Source of the DNA: Candidatus Eiseniibacteriota bacterium
Lineage (GTDB): Bacteria > Eisenbacteria > RBG-16-71-46 > CAIMUX01
NCBI GenBank assembly: GCA_020633975.1
Contig: JACKCR010000007.1
Coordinates: 62,001 to 126,000, forward strand
Direction: 5' to 3'
DNA: 64,000 nucleotides
The stretch's first letter is position 1. Every line of letters begins with the position of its first letter. The position numbers were made by a program, and so were the translations under genes. Of the stretch, positions 24,984-33,691 are shown piece by piece. Below the pieces are notes generated by a model. The model had not been told where the DNA came from and ran no database searches. It was given only the letters and a program-made list of their open reading frames with translations.

Positions 24984-27900
24984 ATGCGCGTTCGTTTCAT
25001 CGCAATCGGCATCGCCTTGGGAAGCGTGCTGCTCGGCCTGCTTCTCTCGGCCGTGCCCCGTCAGAGACCCGACGGCTCCGGGGTCGGCCCTGGGGAGCGA
25101 TCCACCTGGATCCTCAAGCTCGCCCCGGGCTTCGGACTCGAACTGGCCGACGATGGAACCCTTCTACGCGATGGAACGATCGTTCCGGGCTGGTCGGAAC
25201 TCACGACACACCTCCCAGATGCTCGCGTAGGCCGTCTGTTCAGCAGGCCGAAGGCCGCGCTCGAGGCAGACCGGCGACGCGGAGAAGCGAGGACGGGTCG
25301 GACTCTTCCCGACCTGACCCTATACGCGCGTCTGTCTCTCTCGAGTACTACAACCGTAGACGTCCGAGCCACTGTGGTGCGAACGCTGGGGCATCCCGAG
25401 TGGCTCGAAGCCGCGTACCCCGAGCCGACCGCACAACCGGCTTCGCTCGAACTCGACCAGGTAGCGATCGACACCGACGGTCATGGGGCTGGTGGAGAGG
25501 GGCGCGCTCCTGACTTCAGGCATGGTCAGGGCTACCTTCGCGCTGCCCCGGAAGGTGTGGGGGCGACAGAGGTGTGGAGCTACCCCGGAGGACGGGGTGC
25601 GTCCGTCCGGATCGTGGACGTCGAGGGGGACTGGAACTGGCAACATCGCGACCTCCCGTCCCCACTCTTCACATACGGAACTTCGATCCCCGCCTGGCGA
25701 AACCACGGGACGGCCGTCCTGGGACAGCTCGTCGGGCGTGACGACGGCCACGGCATCGTGGGAGTTTGTCCGGACGCAGAAGTCGGCTCCGTCTCATTCC
25801 TGGACCTCGGCGTCGCCGCGGCGATCGATCTCGCCGCCAGCTCGGTCCGGGAAGGCGACATCGTTCTCATCGAACTCCACGCCCCGGGGCCAGCGGCACC
25901 CGAAGGGCCCGGCCAGTTCGGGTACCTGCCGATGGAGTTTTGGCAGGACTGCTTCGATGCGATCGAAGTCGCCACGGCGAACGGAAGGATCGTGGTCGAG
26001 GCTGCCGGCAACGGATCCCAGAACCTCGACGATCCCCGTTACCTCGGACTCTTCGACCGATCGGTCCGGGACTCGGGGGCAATCCTCGTCGGCGCCGGGA
26101 CTCCCTGGGGATTCGAGGCGGAGTGGTTCACGAACCGAGGATCCCGGATCGATCTGCACGGCTGGGGATCCGCGATCGTCTCGACCGGCTACGGCACCCT
26201 CTGGGGCGGTGAGCGGGAGCAAGACTGGTACACGGCGGGATTCGGTGGCACCTCGGGCGCCGCGCCGATCGTGGCCGGATCCGCGGCGATTCTCCAGTCG
26301 ATGAGCCGATCGCTCTGGGGAGTCTCACTCGACCCTCGACTGCTTCGTGACACCCTCGTCGCGACCGGAACCCCGCCCGGCCCCGGAGAGGCAATCGGAG
26401 CCAGGCCGGACCTCGTACAGGCACGGGAGCTTCTCGTCCAAGGAGTTGCCGACGTTCGCGGTTACGTGCGGGACCCGGGCGGCGCACCTGTCCCTGGCGC
26501 AAGGATCGTGATCGGGGAGACGGGCTTCGAGGAACGTGGCGCTTCAGAGGGGGGCGTTGGGGGGGCAGAAGTTGGGGACGGCTCGCGCGACGGCGACGCA
26601 CCGAGCGTTTGGGAAGCTCGGAGCGACGCCGAAGGTCGGTACCGGCTCACCGTGCGGACGGAGCCTCTCGGAACGCCTCATCGCTCGACCGTCACGCTCC
26701 ACGTATCCGCGCCCGGCTTCGTCAGCTCGATCCTCCAGGTTCGTCCCGAGCCAGGCGGCTACCTCAGACGGGACTTCGTGTTGGAGCCGCTCCCCCGTTC
26801 CGCTTGCAGCGGACGGGTCGAATCCGCCACCGGAGAGCCACTCGACCTCGGCGGAGCCCCGGTCACGATCGAAGCGATCGCCGTCGGCGACGAGTCGTTC
26901 CGGATTGCAGCGTCTGCGTCCCTCGGAAGCGACCTGGCTTTCGAACTCGAAGGTCTGCAGAGAGACGAGTCGTTCTGGATCCAGGCATCTCCCGTTCCTG
27001 GCCGGTCGGCTGCGTTCGGCCGGGTTTTCCTCCCCGCAAACGCCCCCGACCGGATCGAGGTCCCGCCACTTCTCATCCACGACGCCGAGTCGTTCGAGCA
27101 AGGAGCCTCCGGATGGGTCTCCGAGTCGCGAGGATCGACGTTCGGAGATTGGAGTCTGGCTGGGTACGGCGCGCTTTCAGGAACGCACGGTTGGAGCATC
27201 GGAACTGCCCCGGAAGCCGGATACGGGAATCAGATCGATGTGTCGCTCGTCTCCCCCGAGATTCTCGTTCCGGAAGACGGGTGGCTGACCTTCCACCACA
27301 AGTACGACTTCGAGCTGGGATACGACGGCGGTCTCATCGAGGTGGAGCAAGGCGGTGCCTGGCGCCCGGTCGAACCTGCGATGGGGTACGACGTCCCGAA
27401 CGTCGAGGCCCTCGGGTGGAGTGCAGGCTACAGTGGCCGCTCCGATGGGTGGCGAGTCGGCCGAGTCGACCTGAGCGACTACGCCGGCGAGACCATCCGC
27501 GTCCGCTTCCGCGCCGCGTCCGACGAGTCCGTCTCGGGGGACGGCTGGCAGATCGACGATGTCGCGTGCGTCGGGTACGACCTCGAGGCGTCATCGGCGC
27601 CGAACTCCCCCGCCAACACGGGCTTCCCGGCCGGACAGAGCCCCCTCCTCGCCCAGCCCAATCCGTTCCGGGACGCCGTCGACTTCTCGTGGCTCCCGCA
27701 AGGGACGGGGACACTTCCGGTGACCTCCACCTCCTTCGGCGCGGGCGCGAAGGTCGCGGGAGCGAAACGCGCCGGAGCGAAGGTCGCGGGAGCGGAGGGC
27801 ACAGGAGCGGAAGGCACGACCTCACCGGGGGGGATCCTCACCATCGTCGACAGCGGCGGGCGGACCGTCCGCCGGATGCCGGTGACGGGCTTTCGCGCCC

Positions 27901-28031
27901 AGTGGGATGGTTTCGACGGTCACGGAAACAGCGTCCCGAGCGGCGTTTACTGGGCCCAGCTCCGTCCGGCTGATGCCGATGGGATAGCGACCCACCCCAC
28001 TGCGACCCGGAGGCTCGTCAGGATCCGCTAG
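24984..28031 (+). CDS. S8 subtilase with carboxypeptidase-like, jelly-roll and FlgD-like domains
   Basis: A 1015-residue exported serine peptidase. Signal segment (1-25). The S8 triad is D212 (RIVDVEGD), H241 (RNHGTAV) and S424 (GGTSGAAP). After the catalytic domain come a carboxypeptidase-regulatory-like beta sandwich (about 490-590) and a second similar one. An immune-inhibitor-A/MAM-like jelly roll follows (about 700-860, from SFEQGASGW to DGWQIDDVACVG). Then comes an Ala/Gly/Lys repeat linker and a FlgD-like Ig domain (QPNPF at about 892, SGVYWAQL). The last domain is the type used as a C-terminal secretion or anchoring signal. Expected to act outside the cell on proteins. Confidence 0.85.
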   Translation: MRVRFIAIGIALGSVLLGLLLSAVPRQRPDGSGVGPGERSTWILKLAPGFGLELADDGTLLRDGTIVPGWSELTTHLPDARVGRLFSRPKAALEADRRRGEARTGRTLPDLTLYARLSLSSTTTVDVRATVVRTLGHPEWLEAAYPEPTAQPASLELDQVAIDTDGHGAGGEGRAPDFRHGQGYLRAAPEGVGATEVWSYPGGRGASVRIVDVEGDWNWQHRDLPSPLFTYGTSIPAWRNHGTAVLGQLVGRDDGHGIVGVCPDAEVGSVSFLDLGVAAAIDLAASSVREGDIVLIELHAPGPAAPEGPGQFGYLPMEFWQDCFDAIEVATANGRIVVEAAGNGSQNLDDPRYLGLFDRSVRDSGAILVGAGTPWGFEAEWFTNRGSRIDLHGWGSAIVSTGYGTLWGGEREQDWYTAGFGGTSGAAPIVAGSAAILQSMSRSLWGVSLDPRLLRDTLVATGTPPGPGEAIGARPDLVQARELLVQGVADVRGYVRDPGGAPVPGARIVIGETGFEERGASEGGVGGAEVGDGSRDGDAPSVWEARSDAEGRYRLTVRTEPLGTPHRSTVTLHVSAPGFVSSILQVRPEPGGYLRRDFVLEPLPRSACSGRVESATGEPLDLGGAPVTIEAIAVGDESFRIAASASLGSDLAFELEGLQRDESFWIQASPVPGRSAAFGRVFLPANAPDRIEVPPLLIHDAESFEQGASGWVSESRGSTFGDWSLAGYGALSGTHGWSIGTAPEAGYGNQIDVSLVSPEILVPEDGWLTFHHKYDFELGYDGGLIEVEQGGAWRPVEPAMGYDVPNVEALGWSAGYSGRSDGWRVGRVDLSDYAGETIRVRFRAASDESVSGDGWQIDDVACVGYDLEASSAPNSPANTGFPAGQSPLLAQPNPFRDAVDFSWLPQGTGTLPVTSTSFGAGAKVAGAKRAGAKVAGAEGTGAEGTTSPGGILTIVDSGGRTVRRMPVTGFRAQWDGFDGHGNSVPSGVYWAQLRPADADGIATHPTATRRLVRIR
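27747..27794 (+). repeat. 30-bp tandem repeat in the subtilase linker
   Basis: GCGAAGGTCGCGGGAGCG at 27747-27764 recurs at 27777-27794, and decayed copies follow to about 27820. It encodes the GAKVAGAKRAG-type linker just before the FlgD-like domain. The length is a multiple of three, so copy changes keep the frame. Confidence 0.7.
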
Positions 28032-28109
28032 GGTATCCGCCGAAAATCCGTCGAGTTACGGACATCCACCTATCTCAAGCAACGCGCCTGGAGGACCGAT
28101 AGTCAGGGC

Positions 28110-28745
28110 ATGGAAGGCGCTTGCTTCGTACACCGATCCCACGCGTACGACTTGGAGATCCCAAGCGCGGGACCTCGCTTCGCCTCGGCCGGACTCTTGA
28201 TCTGCTACGCGTTGGCCGCAGCGGCACTCGCCGCCGTCGGCTGGAGCGGGACGGCCCCGACTTGGGTCAGCGCATCCCCCCTCCCAACAGGGATCCGGTG
28301 GGTCCTGCTCGCGCTCGGCGGAATCCATGCGTTGCACGGTGTGGTCCTCGCGTCGGAGCAGATCCAGCGCGGGTGGGCGCTTCTCGGACAGAAGGCCGGG
28401 GCGTTCGCCGTACTCGAGAGTGCGGGCCCTTGTCGACTGATCCAGTGCGGCGAGGAGTGGGACCTCCACCTCGCCCTCACGCAGGCTCCGATCTGGTCGG
28501 AGCTGGACGAGGGACGGGAACGCGAGGGCCTCTACTTCCGGCTGGACGAGTCGGATGTCGCGAAGATCGCGCGACTCTTCGATCCGGGCGAGGAAGTGGC
28601 CATCCGTTGGCTCGACCTCCCCGACTCGCTTGGCGGACCGACCCTCCTCGGGCTTCGCACCGCGCTTCGCGAGGAGCTCCTCTACCCGGACGAGTCGGCT
28701 GAGTTCACAGCAGACTCCCACGAAGGGCTCGAGCGAGCCGCGTAG
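28110..28745 (+). CDS. hypothetical membrane protein with two helices
   Basis: A 211-residue protein I do not recognise. Two membrane helices are clear (about 24-45 and 63-84), forming a hairpin, followed by a soluble ~120-residue domain with several Trp and acidic residues (CGEEWDLHLAL, IARLFDPGEEVAIRWLD). It sits 78 bases after the subtilase and upstream of an MFS transporter on the same strand. The Shine-Dalgarno is weak. The coding bias matches its neighbours, so the gene is probably real. Confidence 0.6.
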   Translation: MEGACFVHRSHAYDLEIPSAGPRFASAGLLICYALAAAALAAVGWSGTAPTWVSASPLPTGIRWVLLALGGIHALHGVVLASEQIQRGWALLGQKAGAFAVLESAGPCRLIQCGEEWDLHLALTQAPIWSELDEGREREGLYFRLDESDVAKIARLFDPGEEVAIRWLDLPDSLGGPTLLGLRTALREELLYPDESAEFTADSHEGLERAA

Positions 28746-28868
28746 CACGCGACTCTCCTCAGGCCGCGCGCAGCTCCACCAACGGCTACTACGCTCGAAA
28801 CCGTCACATCGGCCCAGCGCCGAATCCCTATCGCCTATCGTCCCTCGCTCCACTAGCCTCGTCGGCTC

Positions 28869-30140
28869 ATGGGCGCCATGCGCAACATCGGTCCATCGCT
28901 GACCCCCGGTCTCCGTAGCGCCGCACGCTACTTCGGCCGCGTCGCGAGCTTCCAGCGGAACGCGCGCGCCTACTTGGTAGGCACGTTCCTCATGGGGCTC
29001 GGGCATGGAGCGGTGTGGGTGCATCTCAACCTGTACTACCGCGCAATCGGCCTCGGAGAGGAGACGATCGGTAGGCTCCTCGCCTCGAGCTCGCTCGGAA
29101 CCGTTCTCATGGCGATTCCGGCGGCGCTGCTCGTGGACCGGGTTCCGGCCCAGTTCGTATTCGCAGGCGCTGCCCTTGGATACGCGACCGCGATCGGACT
29201 CCAGCTGTTTGCCCCGAACCCGTGGACGCTGAGCGCGCTCGCCGTACTCGCCGGAATGTCGTTCACGGTGCACTGGGCGGCAGCGGCACCGTTCTTCATG
29301 CGCAACTCCACGTCTCAGGAGCGGATCTACCTCTTCGGCTTCTCCCACGCCATCGAGACGACTGCGACGATTCTCGCTGCTGTCGGTGTCGGCTGGCTCT
29401 CGCGTGCGGTGGCGGCGCATCTAGGAAGCGAAGTACTCGGACTTCGGTGGGCGCTACTCATCGTGGCGGCAGCGTCCTTCTCCGCTCTCTTCGCGTTCCT
29501 CCGTATCGACAGCCCCCCGCCGTCTGAGCGATCGCGCGGCCTTCTCTCGTACCTCAAGCCGAAAGACTGGCGGCTGATCATCCGGATCACCATTCCGTCT
29601 GCCCTGGTCGGGCTCGGCGCGGGGCTCATCATTCCGTTCCTCAATCTCTACTTCCGAGACCGGTTCGGACAGAACCCGTTCGAGATCGGCGGATTCTTCG
29701 CCGTGAGTCAATTCTTCACCGTCCTCGGATTCCTCAGCGGCCCCGTCGTCGCGAAACGGTTCGGGATCGTCGCCACGGTCTGCCTGACCCAGCTGCTCTC
29801 GATCCCATTCTTTCTCACCCTCGCCTTCACGCAGTCACTTCACCTCGCCGTGCTCTCGTTCTGGATGCGTGGTTCGCTCATGAACATGAACCATCCGCTC
29901 ATGACGAACTTCGCGATGGAGATCGTGGGCCCAGACCAGCAGTCGGTGACGAACTCGCTCCGAATGCTCGCCTGGAACCTCTCGTGGATGGTCTCGACGC
30001 AGATCGGTGGCTACGTGATAGAGCGCCACGGATTCAGTCCGCCGATGCTCATGACGATCGTGCTCTATCTCGCCGCCACGATCCTCACCTGGATCTTCTG
30101 GCGAGATCGCAGACAGGTCGGGAAGACCGTCGAGGCGTGA
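28869..30140 (+). CDS. MFS transporter
   Basis: A 423-residue protein with about twelve membrane helices and a cytoplasmic loop in the middle (SPPPSERSRGLLSYLKPKDW). The N-terminal half holds GLGEETIGRLLASSSLG and LVDRVP, a weakened form of the MFS loop-2/3 motif. The repeat in the second half is NPFEIGGFFAVSQFF. Substrate unknown. It faces fabI with a 33-base gap, so transcription converges. The start is one of two near methionines (28869, 28878). Confidence 0.85.
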   Translation: MGAMRNIGPSLTPGLRSAARYFGRVASFQRNARAYLVGTFLMGLGHGAVWVHLNLYYRAIGLGEETIGRLLASSSLGTVLMAIPAALLVDRVPAQFVFAGAALGYATAIGLQLFAPNPWTLSALAVLAGMSFTVHWAAAAPFFMRNSTSQERIYLFGFSHAIETTATILAAVGVGWLSRAVAAHLGSEVLGLRWALLIVAAASFSALFAFLRIDSPPPSERSRGLLSYLKPKDWRLIIRITIPSALVGLGAGLIIPFLNLYFRDRFGQNPFEIGGFFAVSQFFTVLGFLSGPVVAKRFGIVATVCLTQLLSIPFFLTLAFTQSLHLAVLSFWMRGSLMNMNHPLMTNFAMEIVGPDQQSVTNSLRMLAWNLSWMVSTQIGGYVIERHGFSPPMLMTIVLYLAATILTWIFWRDRRQVGKTVEA

Positions 30141-30173
30141 GGACGTCGTCCTAGCCCAAGGCGACGGCGACAA

Positions 30174-30944
30174 TCAGAGAACGGTGTGGTACCCCGCGTC
30201 GACGAACAGCGTCTCGCCTGTGATTCCGCTCGCGAGGTCGCTGAGTAGGAAGAGCCCCACTGTGCCGACTTCCTTGTGCGAGATGTTGCGGCCGAGGGGC
30301 GCGCGTCCTTCGTAGTGCTTCAGAATGCCGGTGAAGCCCGCGATGCCACGCGCGGAGAGCGTGTTGAGCGGCCCCGCGGAGATGCAGTTGACCCGGATGT
30401 TCTCTGGCCCGAGCTCGAATGCGAGCTGACGGGTCATCTGCTCCAGGGCCGCCTTCGCCGTCCCCATGACGTTGTAGTTCGGGACCGCGCGCTGGGCCGC
30501 GATGTAGCTGAGCGAGACCATGCTGCCGCCTGCGGGCATCATCGGGACGACTCGCCGAGCGAGAGCCACCATCGAGTACGAGCTGATGTCGAGAGCGAGC
30601 CGGAAGCCGTCCCGACTCGTATCGATGAACTTCCCTTCGAGGTCGTCTCGCTGCGCGAACGCGATCGAGTGGACGAAGTAGTCGAGTTGAGGGGCTGTCT
30701 TTCCGATCTTCTCGAAGGCTTGATCGATACTCTCGTCGCGGGACACGTCACACTCGAAGATCTCGGTGCCCGGAATCTCCGCCGCAAGCTCCTCGACGCC
30801 CTCCCGCACCCGCTCTCCGGCGTAGGTGAGGATGATCCGGGCGCCGGCTTCCGCCAGCTCCAACGCGATCGCCCACGCCAGACTGCGCTTGTTGGCCACA
30901 CCGGTGACCAGGGCGGTCTTCTCGGACAGGTCGATGGTGTACAC
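30174..30944 (-). CDS. fabI: FabI, enoyl-[acyl-carrier-protein] reductase (NADH)
   Basis: A 256-residue short-chain dehydrogenase for the last reduction in each round of fatty-acid elongation. It has the FabI-specific N-terminal GVANKRSLAWAIA (15-27), with catalytic Y147, Y157 and K164 (YNVMGTAK). The lengthened substrate loop is seen as RGIAGFTGILKHYEGRAPL. Length and motifs fit FabI rather than FabG. It stands alone on the minus strand, the product of its own promoter; the upstream bases to 31000 do not show a clear one. It is the known target of triclosan-like inhibitors in other bacteria. Confidence 0.95.
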   Translation of the reverse strand: MYTIDLSEKTALVTGVANKRSLAWAIALELAEAGARIILTYAGERVREGVEELAAEIPGTEIFECDVSRDESIDQAFEKIGKTAPQLDYFVHSIAFAQRDDLEGKFIDTSRDGFRLALDISSYSMVALARRVVPMMPAGGSMVSLSYIAAQRAVPNYNVMGTAKAALEQMTRQLAFELGPENIRVNCISAGPLNTLSARGIAGFTGILKHYEGRAPLGRNISHKEVGTVGLFLLSDLASGITGETLFVDAGYHTVL

Positions 30945-31365
30945 GATCCCTCGCTTTCGGCTAGCAGCCCGTCGAAAGAACCCCTTGCGGGCCTATCTCG
31001 ACGCGCCGCCACACTTGTCTTGAGTGCAGATCCGCCGAAGAACGCGTCCCTCCGCGCCTGCTGGCGCAGTCGACGAGGGATTCTTCAACGGCCTGCCAGC
31101 AGGCTGCGGAAAGGTGACTGCGCCGGGGATGGTAGAACGAACGGGTCGCCGTGGCAAACGGAGCCTCGTGCCCGCCGCCCGGCTCCGGCCGCGAGGGCGA
31201 TGGCATGAACCCGCGACCGGTTCCTTGCCGACCGTGGAGCGTCGGACGTACACTCCGCAGGCTCGTTGCGCGAAGCGTCGCGACTCACATCGAAACCGCG
31301 TCGCGATCACCGCTGAACTGAGAGGCTCCATTGGCCTGCCCCTGGAACCGATGAGAGGTGTCACC

Positions 31366-31929
31366 GTGTCCGATATCTTCGTCCACCCTTCCGGTATCTG
31401 CGAATCCGACGATGTCGGCGCCGGCTCCCGCGTCTGGGCCTTCGCGCACGTCATGAAGGGCGCCCACATCGGCGAGAACTGCAACATCGGAGAGGGCGCA
31501 TTCATCGAGGGTGGGGCCAAGCTGGGAAATCGGGTGACCGTGAAGAACGGCGTGGCCGTCTGGGACCTCGTCACGGTCGAAGACCATGTCTTCCTCGGTC
31601 CCTACTGCGTATTCACGAACGACCGGATCCCGCGCAGCCATCCGGACTACCGGACCGGGCCCGACGGTTGGGATCCGACTCTCGTCAAGGAAGGTACGAC
31701 GATCGGCGCCAACGCGACGATCGTCTGTGGCGTGACCTTGGGTGAGTGGTCCTTCATCGCCGCGGGCAGCGTCGTGACCCGCGATGTCGCGCCCTACTCC
31801 ATGGTCGCCGGCAACCCCGCACGCCGGATCGGGTGGGCGTGTCGCTGCGGGCGTCGTCTGCCGGAGTCGTCGACTTGCTCCTGCGGCCTCGGCTACCGGT
31901 TGGAAGATGGGCAGCTGAGGCCGGCGTGA
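31366..31929 (+). CDS. left-handed beta-helix N-acetyltransferase (WbpD/WlbB-like)
   Basis: A 187-residue hexapeptide-repeat enzyme. The GTG at 31366, 6 bases after AGAGGTG, gives a normal family start (SDIFVHPSGICES). Repeats such as IGENCNIGEGAFIEGGAKLGN and IGANATIVCGVTLGEWSFI form the coil. NDRIPRSHP is typical of UDP-2-acetamido-3-amino-glucuronate N-acetyltransferases. The end carries a small Cys-rich finger (CRCGRR and CSCGLGY). It acts on a nucleotide sugar for surface polysaccharide. The next gene, a glycosyltransferase, overlaps its stop (GTGA). Other Wbp-type genes are missing nearby. Confidence 0.82.
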   Translation: MSDIFVHPSGICESDDVGAGSRVWAFAHVMKGAHIGENCNIGEGAFIEGGAKLGNRVTVKNGVAVWDLVTVEDHVFLGPYCVFTNDRIPRSHPDYRTGPDGWDPTLVKEGTTIGANATIVCGVTLGEWSFIAAGSVVTRDVAPYSMVAGNPARRIGWACRCGRRLPESSTCSCGLGYRLEDGQLRPA

Positions 31930-33068
31930 ACGGACCGCGACGACCGACGGTCGCGCATTGTGTGACTCCGTACCTCTTCCTCACGGGCAGCTGGATCCAT
32001 TCCCAGCTGGTCCATTCCCGTCGCTACCGGCCGGTCGTACTCACGCAGGCTGCGGAGAACCTCGATGTGTTCCCGTTCTCGCCGGTGCACGATCTCTCCG
32101 CGGGCTCGAGCATTGGACGGCTCGCCTCGAAGGCTTCGAAGTACCTGCGCGGCCGGTTTCCGTCCGGTCCCTACCTTCGCACCCTCCGGGAGGAGGGCGT
32201 TTCCCTCCTTCACGCCCATCAGGGTTGGGAGGGCGCTCGTCTCTCCCATCTGGGGCCGGCCAGCGGTCTGCCAGTGATCGTCTCCTTCTATGGAAGGGAC
32301 GCGACCTTGCTCCCGAAGAACCCCTACTGGCGTTGGCTCTATCGCGGGCTTTTCTCGCGCGCGGACCGCATCATCGCCGAGGGGCACTTCATGGCGGGAA
32401 CACTCGAGAAGATCGGCGCTCCTCGGGACCGCATTCGAGTCGTCCACCTCGGCGTCGATCCGAACACGTTCACGTTCCGGGAGCGCACCCTTCCCGAGGG
32501 CAACGAGCCGATCGTGGGGCTGATCGCGGCTTCGTTCCGGGAGAAGAAAGGGATCCGCTACGCCCTGGAGGCTCTCGCGCTCCTAGAGGATGGACACCCT
32601 CGATTGCGCCTGCGGATCATCGGGGACGGCCCGCTGCGAGGAGAGATCGAAGGACAGATCGCCGCAACCGGTATCGGTGACCGAGTCGAATTGCTCGGGT
32701 ACCAACCGTACCCGGTGTTCCGCGAAGAGTTGGGCCGCGCCCACTTCCTGCTCGCCCCGAGTGTCGTCTCCAGTGACGGGGACTCCGAGGGGGGCGCACC
32801 GGTCTGTCTGCTCGACGCACAGGCTTCCGGGCTCCCGATCGTCGCTTCGACCCACTGCGACATTCCCGAAGTCACGATACCGGACCGTTCCGCACTGCTC
32901 GCGCCGGAACGAGACGTCCGGGCCCTGGCGGATCGGATCGACGAGCTGCTCTCGCATCCGGAACGATGGCCGGAAATGGGCCGCGCGGGCCGGGGCCACG
33001 TCGAGTCGGAGTTCGACATCTCGCGCCAGGTCGAGCGGATGGCCGACGTCTACGACGAGGTGCTCTGA
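31926..33068 (+). CDS. GT4-type glycosyltransferase
   Basis: A 380-residue GT-B enzyme, start GTG at 31926 overlapping the acetyltransferase stop. The N-terminal half has VSFYGRDATLLPKNPYW; the C-terminal half has the nucleotide-binding pattern VVHLGVDPNTF, GLIAASFREKKGI and RIIGDGPLR, then EGGAPVCLLDAQASGLPIVAS. In this last motif a D replaces the second E of the usual E-x7-E, a tolerated change in some members. Likely builds a surface glycan, taking the sugar modified by the neighbour. A membrane TPR protein follows closely. Confidence 0.88.
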   Translation: MNGPRRPTVAHCVTPYLFLTGSWIHSQLVHSRRYRPVVLTQAAENLDVFPFSPVHDLSAGSSIGRLASKASKYLRGRFPSGPYLRTLREEGVSLLHAHQGWEGARLSHLGPASGLPVIVSFYGRDATLLPKNPYWRWLYRGLFSRADRIIAEGHFMAGTLEKIGAPRDRIRVVHLGVDPNTFTFRERTLPEGNEPIVGLIAASFREKKGIRYALEALALLEDGHPRLRLRIIGDGPLRGEIEGQIAATGIGDRVELLGYQPYPVFREELGRAHFLLAPSVVSSDGDSEGGAPVCLLDAQASGLPIVASTHCDIPEVTIPDRSALLAPERDVRALADRIDELLSHPERWPEMGRAGRGHVESEFDISRQVERMADVYDEVL

Positions 33069-33094
33069 CACCTCGGGAGGAGGGAGGAGTTCAG

Positions 33095-33679
33095 TTGACC
33101 GGTTCCCAATCGGATCGAGGTACGCACCAACCCAGCGGATCTCCTGTCTCCCGTCAGCTCTCGCTCCGGGACAGGGTGGTCGGCGCGCTCCTACTGATCG
33201 GTGTCGTCGCATTGTTGGTCTATCTGCGGACGCCCGAAGAACCGTCCCCGCTCGCGGACCTCTTCTTGCCTTCCATAACCGCACTAGACGAAAGTTGGCT
33301 CCGCGAAGCGCCGTCGGACAGCAGCTGGACGGTTGCGATCGGCGCGTACGAGAGCGAGCGCTACTCCCGAGCCGCAGAGCAGTTCGATGCACTCGCAAAG
33401 GGAAACGACGAACCGGAGCTCGCTCAGCTCCTCCTCGGTTCCAGCTACGCGCTCGCACAGCGTCCGAACAGCGCGACGCTCGCTTTCCGTCTCGCCGCCG
33501 GGAGCAGCGATGCACGGATCGCGCACGAAGCCCGATGGCAGTTGGTACTCACCCTGCTCCGTGAGGACGAGGTCGATGTCGCCCGGCCCGAGCTGGAACG
33601 CGTGATCCGAGACGAAGGCCCGCACGCGGGGGAGGCCCGGGCGATGGTGGCACGGATCGAAGCGTCGCGCGGCTCGTGA
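33095..33679 (+). CDS. membrane-anchored TPR-like protein
   Basis: About 194 residues. No ATG is suitable; a TTG at 33095 lies 5 bases after GGAGGAG, 26 bases after the glycosyltransferase stop. One transmembrane helix (about 28-46, VVGALLLIGVVALLVYL) is followed by an extracytoplasmic region of helical pairs like degenerate TPRs (YSRAAEQFDALAKGN, ELAQLLLGSSYALAQ). Third gene of the acetyltransferase-glycosyltransferase unit. It converges on the next minus-strand gene with only 12 bases between stops. A scaffold for polysaccharide or envelope assembly is an inference. Confidence 0.6.
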   Translation: MTGSQSDRGTHQPSGSPVSRQLSLRDRVVGALLLIGVVALLVYLRTPEEPSPLADLFLPSITALDESWLREAPSDSSWTVAIGAYESERYSRAAEQFDALAKGNDEPELAQLLLGSSYALAQRPNSATLAFRLAAGSSDARIAHEARWQLVLTLLREDEVDVARPELERVIRDEGPHAGEARAMVARIEASRGS

Positions 33680-33691
33680 TGAGTCGCCTGG

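Noticed and set aside
31024-31365. N-terminal extension of the acetyltransferase
   Set aside because: The family start and a good Shine-Dalgarno are at 31366; the upstream part has no motif.
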